64,000 nt of DNA from Sclerurus mexicanus (Eukaryota > Chordata > Aves > Passeriformes > Furnariidae), in contig VWZF01004008.1 in the NCBI GenBank assembly GCA_013396755.1, positions 950,624-1,014,623 of the forward strand, read 5' to 3'. A program made the translations under genes and the position numbers. The notes under the pieces were generated by a model. That model did not search any database. It saw only the letters and a program-made list of their open reading frames with translations, and had not been told where the DNA came from. Shown here in pieces: positions 1 to 9,850 of this stretch (positions within the stretch are counted from its first letter, which is position 1; every line of letters begins with the position of its first letter).

Positions 1-950
1 AAAGTGGGCTCAGGAGCTGTGTCCTCTCTGCTCCCGCTGGTTCGCGGTGTTTCCCAGGTGCTCCAAGTGTTAAATCTAATACAGAAATATATGTAATTGT
101 TAATTGTTATGTTATAATTGAGGGGAAAGAGGGATGCAGGCAGATCCCAGGCTCCACACTGGGCTAACATTCTGTCTTTAATGCTATTTTTCTCCTCTCT
201 TTTGTTTTGAATGCAAAAGGAAGACATTTGTGGGCTCGTCTCCATCGCCAGATTACAAGTGGGTCCTTCCCTCTATGTTTGTGCCTTGCCACAACTCCCT
301 GTTAATTTGGGGGTTGTGCTGAATAAATACTGGCTGGCTATTTGATTTTTTTAAACACATTTGTGACGACAATAAATTAAATTGCTTTTTGATGTTTGAC
401 AAATATAATTTTTCAGGTTGTTTGTTTGTTTTTTACCCATGAAAATTGCAAATATGTAAAAAAAAACCCCAACCAGTCATCAGCTCCAGAATGCAAGGAA
501 GTGCATTTTATCAACAGAATGAAATTAGATACCTGTCAAAATACATTTGTCCTCAAAATAACTATTCATACATTTCATTTTCCTGCATAAATAGATACTC
601 ATTTGCTCTCTTCTGTCTGTCATTTGTTACTCACAATCCAGCACTGACTGTGGGAGGGAAATATTTAAAGCTGCTTCCAAAGCAATGGGCAGGCTGGGTT
701 TATATCCTTCCCTCTGGCTTTCTCAGCACCACTCACTTTATTATGAACAAGAAGGGAAACAGCTATTTAAAGTCAATCAGAAAACATTGTCTTTCAAGGC
801 ATTAATTCCTCACTGCAACTCCCGGTCTGGTTTTAGTCTCTCTCAGAGGAGCAGCTCCCGTGGTTTTGCTTTCCCAGGCAGGGCAGAGCTCCTGGTGATG
901 GTCAGGGAGATCAGGGGGGTTCAGCTACAGCCTCTGGGGAGCATTTGAAG
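1..950. other. AT-rich non-coding block, candidate conserved element in its left half
   Basis: No gene is visible. Bases 60-450 are AT-rich with several TAAT/AATAAA-type words (around 76, 100-115, 303, 321, 371) and low repeat content, which is the look of a conserved non-coding element. The right part (600-950) is of mixed composition. Short frames here (up to about 119 codons) overlap in two reading frames and have no recognisable domain, so I do not call them genes. Regulatory function is inference; cross-species conservation would decide it. Confidence 0.3.
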
Positions 951-3510
951 CCCCTTCCGTAAGAGCTGGATGCTCCCAGGTCTGTCCCATTGGATTTGTC
1001 TGGTGGAAGAAAATTAATTGGCCCCAGGGAGGCAGGGCTGGTCATCCATCCTCCCTCTGTGTGTTGTGCTTCCCTGAAACATTTGAACTGTTTGCAGGTT
1101 AAAATTCCCACTGGAAGTGGGTTGGAAGGTGCCTGTGCCAGTGCAGCTGGATGGTGGGAGCTCTCTGATGAAAAGCTGGGGAAATATCAAAAGCAAAGCT
1201 TCTGGTGGTGTTCCCAGCTACATCTGAAGCCTAACGATCCTCAATATCACATGAAAAACAACTCTGCAGCACAAGCTTAGGGATTTTGAATTGAGCGTGG
1301 TTTGGATCCAGCCTTTATAAAGCTTTATGAAGATAAAAAATGGTTAAACTTGCCTACCCTGCTGCTGAAATTCGGGAGCTTTGCTCTCTCCCCTGCTTTG
1401 GATGACAGGCAGCTCTGGCAGGCAATTCCTGGAGGGAAAGGAGCAGATCCCTGACAAGTTTGTCTGAAGTGTGCTGGCTGTTTTTTAATTTGCCAGGCCC
1501 AGCCCATCGTGAGGAGCTGCTAATAAAGCTTCATCTCTTGATAAATCTTCCAGTAGGAGCAGAGCACATCTGAACATTCTGCAGATAAAAGAACCTTTTG
1601 ACCAAAAGAGAAAACGTGCATTTGAAACACTGCAGAACCAACAACACTCATTAGCATTTGCCTTTCCTCGAGGATGGTTCTCAGGAGTAATGTGAACAGA
1701 TTTAACACTGTGTGGATCAAAGGAACCCAGGAGCAGCTCAACAAAACAGCCAAAGTCGTGGTGTCACAGAACACCTTTGCTGGGACAGGGCTCCATCCTT
1801 CCCAACAGCACCCTGTGTGCTGCTGCTCCCTGTCCCACCATCCTCCTTCCAGCTGAACTGGGAATTCAGGCAAAAGTTGTTAATTCCCTCTGTGTTGCCT
1901 CTGACCTTGCTCCAGTTTTACTTCTCTGGAGGATTTAATAGAGCTTTTGTACAAAGGGGAAAAGGGATGGATGAGGAGCTGGAGAGAGGTGTGATCCATC
2001 AGCCAGGGGATCCTTGCCTTACTCTGCAGGCTCACCTGGCTGTCTCCTTGCCCTCTATTTGTCTGGTCCCCTCGTGCTCTCATTTGTTTGTGCCTGTCTG
2101 CATCTCCCTCCCTTCTCCTCATGACGTTCCATTTCTGAATTAGCATTTAAATGAAGTGGGAAAGTGCAGGTGGGAACTGACACCGAGCCCAGCACAGCAC
2201 CAGCAGCCCGTGGCAGTGATGCCTCCTGAGGTCCAGGACCCTGGACACATCCCCATTCCAGCCCCTGGGTTCGTTCTGGTCCCCGATATCTCCAGGTTCA
2301 AACCCACAGGGCAGGTGTGGAAAACACTCCCGTGTGTCTCCCGCAGGGCAGGAATGGTGAGGGAGCCCCGCACAGCTCCAGGAGGGTGCTGAGCCTCCCC
2401 AGCACCTTTCTGTGATGCACAGAGGTGCTGCAGGGGGTTAGCATGGCCCAGCCCGGGGTCCAGCTGCTGCAGCCCCCTGAGAGGCTGGCCTGGCTCTGGG
2501 GAGGTGCAGGAGCTCAGCAGCATCGTTAAATACGCAATTTGGAGTTGAAATATCCTTTATCAGGAATTTATAACCCATTTAAAATGAATCCATTCAGGGC
2601 CCAGTGAGGGTCCTGGCTGAGGGAGGAGATAATTCCCCAGGTTTATTTATATAGTTTGATGGCTTTTATGCCAGGTTAGTAAAAAAGAGTCTGTGCCAAT
2701 AAAATACTTTCTCTGCTTGTAAAACTTGACTGTTTTATCTGTGATGCTGAATTGTTCTGCCTTTTAGCTTTATATGGGAACTGGTGGAGGCAGGAGAGAC
2801 CTGCTTTGCTCTCAGGTGCCTGTTCAGCTTCTCTCCCCAGGGTCCCAAACCATCCCTTGGTGTGTGATTTTCTGGCATCTGAGCCATCCTTGGTTACTCC
2901 TTGAGCACTGCTAATGTGGGTGTAAAGACACACTGATGGAAGGAGAACCCATCAAGCTTAATAATTTTTTTTTCTAACTCATCAAAAATCCCTTCACCTT
3001 TCCAGCACAAAGATACCACCTGGAAGGGAAGGGATAAAGGAGGTGAGATCTGCATTAGTCTGAGACTTTCTCCGGAGTCAGGTCCTGTTGGGCTGTGCAA
3101 ACATGCCCTGGTTTATGTTCTTGCTCTCATCCCTCCACTGCACGGCTTGGTGAAGCTCTGCAAGGTTTTGATGGCACCTAAGAGGTGACAAACAGCAACA
3201 GTGCCTTCTTTCAACTTGTTAACAGAAAGAAAAACAAGTGGGAGAGAAAGAACCTGAAACTCCAAACCCCACGGGGCACTTTTAGTCTTGGCTTTCTGTG
3301 CTAAGCTCTCCCCAGGCTGAGTTTAGAGCCGGTGTAATGAGCACAGCTCTATCCTGGTGGTGATGGTGGGATAATAACAGCCCCAACAGTGATTTGATTG
3401 CAACGCCGTTTCTGCCGTGAAAATATTGTTATTATGGAATTTATTGTGACTGGATTGGAGCTGCGGAAACACTGGATAATCCCCTGCAAACTGGAGGAGC
3501 AGGACGAGAC
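951..3510. other. Non-coding DNA, nothing recognised
   Basis: Mixed-composition sequence with overlapping short frames on both strands, the longest about 143 codons (1712-2143, plus). Their conceptual products are rich in Ser, Pro, Gln, Cys and Trp in no domain-like order, as expected from non-coding vertebrate DNA. I see no CR1 tail, tRNA, CpG island or long simple repeat. Confidence 0.6.
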
Positions 3511-3517
3511 GAGAGAG

Positions 3518-3532
3518 CTGCTGCTGCTGCTG
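3518..3532 (+). repeat. (CTG)5 short microsatellite
   Basis: Five perfect CTG units followed by CTC. The opposite-strand frame reads this as a short Ser or Gln run, which explains two poly-Ser/poly-Gln-looking minus frames at 3323-3598. These are repeat artefacts, not proteins. Confidence 0.85.
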
Positions 3533-3720
3533 CTCGACTTTGGGAGCACCCCAGAGACCCAACCCTGAGGACCTGAGGTGTTCAGGAATAGGGTTCATTC
3601 TCTGAAAACATCAGGAAAATTTCCCCCCCTGACTCTAAACCAGGTTTTCACCTGGCAGGGAATGTCCTGCTCAGCAGCTGCTCCTGCATTTTCCATCCAT
3701 CTCCAGCTGCTGGACCTGCT

Positions 3721-4260
3721 CTGGAGAAGATCTCAAAGGCTCGAGCATGAGAATTCTCGAAGCAGATAAAAGGAACGTAGGTGTGTTAACAGCACCAGCA
3801 TCCCAGAGAACGGGTCACAGGGAAAGCTGTAATTTGACGTGCTGTTATGTAAGAAGTTTTATTCATGTTTCTCCCAGATACACCACTGCAAACAGACGGA
3901 TTAATGGAAGCACTTATCATGTATACAGAGAAAAATAAGGTGATCAAATCAGAATGAATTTCCCCTTCCTTGGAGATAGCAGAGCAATTACAGACAATGT
4001 AGTGTGTGAAGAACCGAGAGGGGCTATTGTAACCACACAATGGAGAGCAGAGGGAAAACCGGGAGGGAGAAGAAGAGCCGGAGGGAGAGACAGTGACAGA
4101 GAAAGAAACAGAACAAACTATATTATCTGTGACAGGGACACAATGTAAACCGGCGACATCAAAGTGACAACGGAGGCTTGGCAGAGAGGGAATTTAGGCT
4201 GCAATACCTGCTGATAAGAGAGAACAACGTGCGTGTTTGGGGCTGCAGGAATTAAAGCTG
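3721..4260. other. Candidate regulatory block with a polypurine core
   Basis: The left part (3830-4020) is AT-rich with single-copy character. The centre is a strand-asymmetric purine stretch (4039-4115, annotated separately). The right part contains single-copy sequence with CpG-bearing words (ccggcgac at 4149, caacggagg at 4169) that are unusual in this CpG-poor window. Retained CpGs and the lack of repeats hint at constraint, but no gene or known element is recognised. Confidence 0.3.
4039..4115 (+). repeat. Polypurine (G+A-rich) tract
   Basis: About 77 bases in which nearly all residues are A or G, broken only by a few C/T. It is not a simple tandem repeat: the A/G order is irregular. 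Such tracts can adopt unusual DNA structure or bind GAGA-type factors. That role is not shown here. Confidence 0.6.
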
Positions 4261-4370
4261 GGAAAGTGTGTGATGAGCCACTGGCAAAGGATGGGGGTGA
4301 GGAGGGAGCAGGAGGGATGGGAACCTCTGGAGCCTGGGAATACCGACCTCCTGTGCATCCCCAAACCTCT

Positions 4371-4527
4371 GTGGGGTCACCCCAAAGCTTCTCTTCTCCA
4401 GGCTGAACAATCCCAGTTCTCCCAGCAGAGCTGCCCCAGCCCTCTGGTCATCTTGGTGCCTCCTCTGGACTCTCCAACAGCTCCACGTCCTTCCCGTGCT
4501 GGGCAGGAGCAGCACTGCAGGTGGGGG
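4371..4527 (-). mobile_element. CR1 LINE fragment (3' untranslated part), minus strand
   Basis: Read on the minus strand, this segment carries the avian CR1 3'-region order: a 'gttggagag' word, 'gaccagagggctgggg', then TTGTTCAGCCTGGAG (complement at 4396-4410), then an 'agaagagaag' continuation. It is old and shortened: the reverse transcriptase part and the octamer tail are both absent. Two opposing frames (4237-4644 plus, 4252-4515 minus) run through it and are by-products of the repeat. Confidence 0.75.
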
Positions 4528-5564
4528 GAATGTTTCCCAACACCAGCCCCAGCTTCAGCACAAGCTCCCGCAAAGCCACAGCGATTCCCTTGCTCTGCTG
4601 CCTGGCTATTGTGGGAAAAGAAACAATTAATCATCCTCACCTGATTCTGTTCTTGGGGAAAAAAAAGTGAAAAATCTATTCCAATCCCAAGGCATCTCAT
4701 GGTAATGAACATTTTAAATGCGTTACCGAGCTGTTTGTGTTTCATAATGAGCTTTCTGGAAAATATGATACTGTGTTTCTAATAATCCTGTTATTGAAGT
4801 GCTATTGATTTGGAGGAGAGAATGCTAACGCGCATTCTTCTCAGGCCTCTGGATAAGCACAGACACTTGTGGGAGCTGTTTCCTCTTAGGAGGTTTAGCT
4901 GAGCATAAGGTTCAGCAAGCTTTAATTTCCTCTTTGGGGTATTAGTGACCAACATGGGCCTGGGGATGCAGCTCCACTGCTCCAACCATGGGCAGAAAAT
5001 AGTCCAGTTCCTGCTCTGAGAGGGCCCAGCAAGCCTCCTTTGCACATAAACCCTGGAAAACCAGCAATCCCACACAGTCCCCTGCTGCTGGCTCCAGATG
5101 GATCAGCCCCAAATCCCAGTACAGCTTTGGGAAGCCCCCTGGCTGCCAGTGGTGCTGCTGGTAATTACTGGTGGAGCAGCAGTGGTGTTTTGGATAACCA
5201 AGGTATTCACAGATCACATTACCCTGCTAAACCTCCAGGGCTGTTTTTCTATGTGCCTCGAAGCCAGTCAGTGGAACACACTGAGCTTTTCTCCAGCTGA
5301 CCTCTAATTACAGTCTCATTATTAATGGATGTTATTATTCAGCCTCTGCCCATTAGGCTGCTCCTCAATTACAGAGGCACAGCATAACTCCTGTCCCCTG
5401 CATTTCCCTTCTGCCACTTCCCAGGTATTTTCAGGTGTGAAAAATACACAGGGCCCCAGACGGGGAGAGATTTTTTGTGCCCAAATTGAAGCCATGTGCA
5501 AGTACATTATTTTCCAGACCAAAATTGCAGGCAGGTCTGGAGAACAATGACTGGTAAAAAAACC

Positions 5565-5583
5565 CCAAACAAACAAACAAAAA
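5565..5583 (+). repeat. (AAAC)n short microsatellite
   Basis: About four AAAC/CAAA units next to an A7 run. This is a small simple repeat with no other content. Confidence 0.75.
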
Positions 5584-6490
5584 GGAGGACCAGAAGTCAA
5601 TTAAAAAGTTTGGAAGATCATTTCTGTTAATAGCATGCCAACACAGAAATCCCACTGAAGACAAAGAGCCAGGAGTTCACTCATGGGTTGTACTGATGAG
5701 ATTTTAGAGATCTCCCCTAAATTATGGGGGGGAAATTGAATCCATTGGTCTTCCCTGTTTATGTACCTATATTATAAGTCAGGTGCCCTTGAAGTCACTG
5801 CCAAGTAAATGTTCTTTTGCTGTTGTATTAACTTACTACAATTGTGCATCTCTCTCCTGCCCGGGTTCCTGCCAAGGTGTGTTGAGTGGAGGCAACAGGT
5901 AAATTCTGGCACTTTAGAGAGCACAGGGCATTCCTGAGCATGGCTATTGGAGCTAAATGGTCCCCCCACGAACTGCACAGTTCTGTCTAATGACTGTGAG
6001 TGAAGGCACAGGGCAAGTCAGCATGGGGTACCAGCACACTATTTGTTATAAAATTCCCTTTGCTAACTATTAAAATAATAACTATAATCAATCTGCTTGT
6101 TGCCAAAGCACGAGGAACCTTGTAAAACCAATTCTCAGCAAGTAGGTGCAAAATAACTTCTGTCAGCAGGATAAATACTGCTTTAAATGGCACAGGATGG
6201 GGATGACTAATGACACATTATATACATATTAAAAGGCTGTTTCTATTTACATATATCATGACAGGGAAGTGTGCAAGCTTCTGAACCTTCAGCAGCCCAG
6301 ACAAAAGAGCTCTGGATCCTGCAGTGCTGAATGGCTCAGTCTCCAACACCTCATCAGTTCCCACCCAAGCCCCACATCTCACTTCCTTGGCCCAGATATC
6401 AGGTGTAACCCCTGCTTGAATGCTGCCCCACGCTGTGAAATTAGCCAAAAAGTCCTCCTCAGATGGGCGAGGATGAACCGCAAGGATCTT

Positions 6491-6520
6491 AAGCCTTGGA
6501 TGCCTTGCTTTTCAAGGCTT
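6491..6520. repeat. Inverted repeat, 8-bp perfect arms
   Basis: AAGCCTTG (6491-6498) is matched by CAAGGCTT (6513-6520), with two further weak pairs inward. A transcript could fold a short hairpin. There is no terminator-like U run and no microRNA-length stem, so chance is the likeliest explanation. Confidence 0.6.
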
Positions 6521-7190
6521 CTGGAGCAGTGGGAGTTGCTGTGGATTCGCAGTAAATGTAGCACAGATGAGAGATCTGTGCTCTGGGGGAGGAAGGTGGG
6601 ACAGATGGATCACTCCAGTGGCCAAAAAATATGGATTGTGCTGGGATGGCACCCGGGGAACAGCTAGTCAGATGGGTTCCATGACACAGCTAGAAAAGAA
6701 ACCATCTGATGAACAAATGAACTTCATCCCTTGCTCAGCTCCAGTAAGAAGGAAATACATGAAATCTGGGAATGCTGCCGGACAAATGGGAGGCACGAGG
6801 GACACATTTCACCAGGGGCAGTTTGGGAGCTGTAACAAACCCGTCAGGGCAGCTCCTCGGAGCTCACAGGGTGGACAGTGCCCCTGCCTGGGTTCCTGCT
6901 CCCAAAGGGATCATTCCTTTCTGCCCCCGAGTCCTTTTTTCGCTCATCAGCCACTTCTTGCTGGTGCTCCTCAAGTGGGGCAGAACATCAATGATCTTGG
7001 GGGCAAAGACGGAGGGGAAAGGGGCAGCTGGGCTGAGAGGGGACATCTCCCTGCTGCTCCTGCCACAGCGATGCCCAGCCTTGCCCAGCAGGCTGTGGCA
7101 GGAGCTGGCACAGCCCCTGCCCGGGGAAGCAGCTGTGCCAGTGCTGCTCTTGCAGGTGGAGGCGACAGGGCGAGCTTGACTTGCTGGCTC

Positions 7191-7650
7191 GTTTGCATCT
7201 AAAATTAGCGGTGAAATGAGAGAACGCGACGCTCGCAATTTCCAGACGATTACATTTAGGACTGGCCATTTGCTGGGCTGTTCTGCAAGGTGCAGCTCAG
7301 CAGTTAACCAGGCCAGCCTTCCTGCCCTGCTCCAGGGGAGGGTATTGTGTGTGCCCAAAGAGCTCTCTGGCCCTGGGGATTAATGACCCTGCGTAGTCTG
7401 AAAGCCAAACTGTAGGAGAGAGAAAAACCACTGATTTCCTTCCCCCTTCCACCCCCCCTTTCTTTTATTAGACTCTAAATAATTAACAGGCGGATCCTGC
7501 TCTGTGGCTTAAAGCTCTGCAACCCAAGTGGGCCCTGAAGCAAATGAAATCCATGACTTGCCATTCTCAGTTCCCTAGCAACGAGCCAAAGCAGGGAAAT
7601 GCGCTTGGCCTTATCACAACAAGATGTTAAAGCAATTAATATTCATCACC
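7191..7650. other. Candidate conserved regulatory block
   Basis: Two parts look non-random. The segment 7198-7260 holds several CpGs within AT-rich context. The segment 7380-7640 holds TAAT words (7380, 7480, 7635), a GATA-type TTATCA (about 7611) and an X-box half-site-like word at 7573-7582. A pyrimidine run (7440-7465) separates them. No repeat family or coding frame explains it. Enhancer function is inferred from motif density only. Confidence 0.35.
7573..7582 (-). promoter_or_regulatory. RFX X-box half-site-like word
   Basis: CCCTAGCAAC matches, on the minus strand, the GTTGCTAGG half of the X-box recognised by RFX factors. The second half-site is not present at normal spacing, so this would be a half-site only. 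Confidence 0.25.
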
Positions 7651-8340
7651 AACGTGCCCCTGCGTTGGGAGCGAAGCCCCTTGCTTGGAAAGAGCAGCCC
7701 TCGGTGTTGGGGTTGACTTGGAGAGGGATGAAATCCACGTGGCTGTGTAAAGGGCCACGTCTGGAAGTGGGAGCAGCCACATGTGGAGGATGCACCCCTG
7801 GACATAAGGGCTTTCTCTGGCACAAATGGGTGGGAGGTGCCGTGGTGTTTGGGGAAACATCATCGGAGGGGTAAATCTTGTGGTTCCACGTGGTCCTGCC
7901 AAGCGCAGCACCTGCTGAATGACCTTTGCGGTTTGAACCCAGCTCAGGGAACAGATTTGTTAAGCTGCTGAAGATGCCACACGTGGCTGGTGACCTGGGC
8001 TCACGATTGAGCTGTTCCACGGGCAGCAAATGATATTTTGGGGACTTTTCTTTTACCAGCCAGGAGTAGATGGAGAACTGGAGTGCCTTGGCTTTGGAAA
8101 ACCCAGCAGTGGGTGGGCTGGGCTGGGGGCAGGATGATGAGGCAGCACAGAACCAGCCCCTCGGGCAAGACAATAACAATCAGAGAGACCAAGTCACCTG
8201 TGTGGTGAAGATGATGAAGATGATGATGAGCTGATGGTGACAGCAGCAAGAGTCAGTGGAGAGAAGGCAAATAAGTGTCCAAGTCTGGGCAGGAATTCCA
8301 GAGGAAGGAGGGCTCCGTGTGTTCCACGGTGCCAGCAGAC
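7651..8340. other. Non-coding DNA, nothing recognised apart from a GAT repeat
   Basis: Mixed composition. A 177-codon minus frame (7646-8179) and shorter frames overlap here. Their products have no domain-like features. Confidence 0.55.
8208..8230 (+). repeat. Imperfect (GAT/GAA)n microsatellite
   Basis: Tandem GAT units interrupted by GAA. On the complement this gives the Ser/His-rich runs seen in minus frames at 8001-8412, which are therefore artefacts. Confidence 0.75.
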
Positions 8341-8620
8341 CAGGATACAGGTTAAAATACATTTAATTGACCCCGGACTCATTAATTGTTTAGGAGGGGG
8401 GGAAGATAGCAACAGATTTAGAATATTTAATTAAACAATAAAAATTTGGTAGCGAGTTAATTAACTTGTAACATTTGCTTCCCGAACAAACACTTCTTAA
8501 GACAGGGTAAGCAAGGCAACAATAATTGTAACAATTAATTAGGAATTAAACTGATAATGGGTACAGCTGCTTACAATTAGGAGCTAATTATGTCAAGCAC
8601 TTTAACCATTTGGAGAAGAA
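8341..8620. other. Dense homeodomain-motif block, candidate enhancer
   Basis: About 280 bases packed with TAAT/ATTA cores. It includes two TTAATTAA palindromes: TTTAATTAAA at 8426-8435 and the 12-bp AGTTAATTAACT at 8455-8466. Further ATTAATTG, TTACAATTAG and TAATTA words run to about 8590. The flanks fall back to ordinary composition. No repeat family fits. The pattern is typical of conserved non-coding elements near developmental genes; conservation itself cannot be seen here. Confidence 0.45.
8455..8466. promoter_or_regulatory. 12-bp perfect palindrome AGTTAATTAACT
   Basis: Symmetric TTAATTAA core, a possible dimeric homeodomain site. It resembles an HNF1 site but lacks the central spacer base of that consensus. 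By my estimate about 16 palindromes of 12 bp are expected by chance in a window this size, so it counts only together with its AT-rich context. Confidence 0.3.
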
Positions 8621-9714
8621 CTGAAGGCTGGTGGGAGGTGCAGGTGGGAATAATTGGCTTTGGGTTTTCTGGGACCTTTTAAGGAGCCGTTCCCAAGGAG
8701 TTTCTTCACCCTGCAGGTACATGGGGAGTTTGGGCCTCGATGGTTTCAGTGCATGGAGAGAAGGTCTGCCCAAGGTAGGTCCAAAGTGGTTGTTTTATGT
8801 TTATGTTGCTTTTAACCCACCTAGGTGAGAGTATGGGGGTTAAACTGGAATTATTTTGTGTCTATGGTGTTGTAGGGCATTAGAAATCAGGTTGCAAAGT
8901 TCTTCCTGTGTTGTGCAATGTGTAGGTGCTGGTGGGGTTCTGGGCAGGGGTTTTTTGGGTGTCTGGGCTGTGTTCCACTGTATTGTGCTCTGTGGAGTTT
9001 GTTTGGGGTCTCTCCCTGAGAGACTCAGCTTGGGCTGAGAATAAACTGTTTATAAATGTAGGAGGTTTGTTTATAACCATCAGAAGTTCTGACACGCTGA
9101 TACTATGGGGTGTTTTTGGAAGGAAGAGATTTAACTGCATTCCATGTAGGGCTGGAAATCCTGTCGTGATTGAATTAGCAAGGGCTGTGAAGAGATTCTT
9201 TGAAGAAAACAAAAAGGGTTTATCAACAGCGATCCATGTTTGGAAGGCTTCCAAACCCTCAGGTTTTAGGGGAACATCTGTATTTCTTGCTCTATTTTAA
9301 TGGGAATAAAGATGCTTTACTCAATGAAAAAGCTGTTTTTTCTCAATGCTCTATTTCTTTCTGCTTTGGAAAATAATAATTTTATGTTTTCAATGTCTTG
9401 GGCCTCTGGTTGCTTCTGAAACTCAGTGGTGTATCCAGTGCTGAAAAAGCAGAAAGACTTGACACTTGAAGACAATAAGAAATTCTGTTGCTATTAAGTC
9501 CCCCCTGAGGACCTTTAACTGGGTTTATAGGAGGAGAATTAATCTACTTCTGTTCCTCTGGCTGTGCCAGAGCAGGAATTCTCCCACTGCAGAGCACCAG
9601 GGCTTCTTGCTGTCAGGAGGGTGAATACTGAGCATGTACCAGGGATGCTCTGAGGCTGTGGCTGAACTTGCTGCTCACACTTCTGAAGAGCACCACGGCA
9701 AAGAAAATAACAGC
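8621..9714. other. Non-coding DNA, nothing recognised
   Basis: Holds a GT-rich stretch (8815-9010) and ordinary sequence. A CArG-type word CCTTTTAAGG lies at 8675-8684. The 124-codon frames on both strands at 8880-9300 overlap each other and are not domain-like. Confidence 0.5.
8675..8684. promoter_or_regulatory. CArG-box consensus word CCTTTTAAGG
   Basis: Exact CC(A/T)6GG match, the SRF-binding consensus. A second identical word lies at 13791-13800. Isolated matches are common in non-coding DNA, so function is unproven. Confidence 0.2.
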
Positions 9715-9850
9715 ATAAGGCTTGAATGTGTTATTAAGGCCCGCTATAAATTACGGAGTATCGCAGAGACAAAACATTAAATAATAGATATAATACAGTG
9801 GCAGCTTCAGGGAGACGAATTGTCACAGAAGCTGTAAATAAAAGGGGGGT
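9715..9850. other. Candidate conserved element
   Basis: AT-rich single-copy block with retained CpGs inside AT context (cccgctata at 9740, ttacggagtatcgc at 9752) and TATAAT/TAAATAAT words. It is bounded by ordinary sequence. No gene or repeat is recognised. Confidence 0.33.

Larger units (their letters stand above)
4528..7190. other. Non-coding DNA, nothing recognised apart from small repeats
   Basis: Mixed sequence. It contains one (AAAC)n run at 5565-5583 and a short inverted repeat at 6491-6520. The longest frame in the window (211 codons, 6567-7202 plus) runs through the GC-richer right end. It overlaps a 135-codon plus frame and a 164-codon minus frame, has no domain or bounded splice structure, and is not called as a gene. 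Confidence 0.55.

Noticed and set aside
725..745. TCAGCACCAC as a REST/NRSF site
   Set aside because: Only the left half matches; the GGACAG half is missing.
6491..6520. Hairpin as a microRNA precursor
   Set aside because: The stem is about 8-10 pairs, far shorter than a pre-miRNA stem.
6567..7202. Longest open frame, 211 codons, plus strand
   Set aside because: It overlaps long frames in other phases on both strands, has no domain, and sits in GC-rich sequence where stop codons are rarer.
7646..8179. 177-codon minus frame
   Set aside because: No domain or signal peptide pattern; the neighbouring Ser/His runs come from the GAT repeat at 8208-8230.
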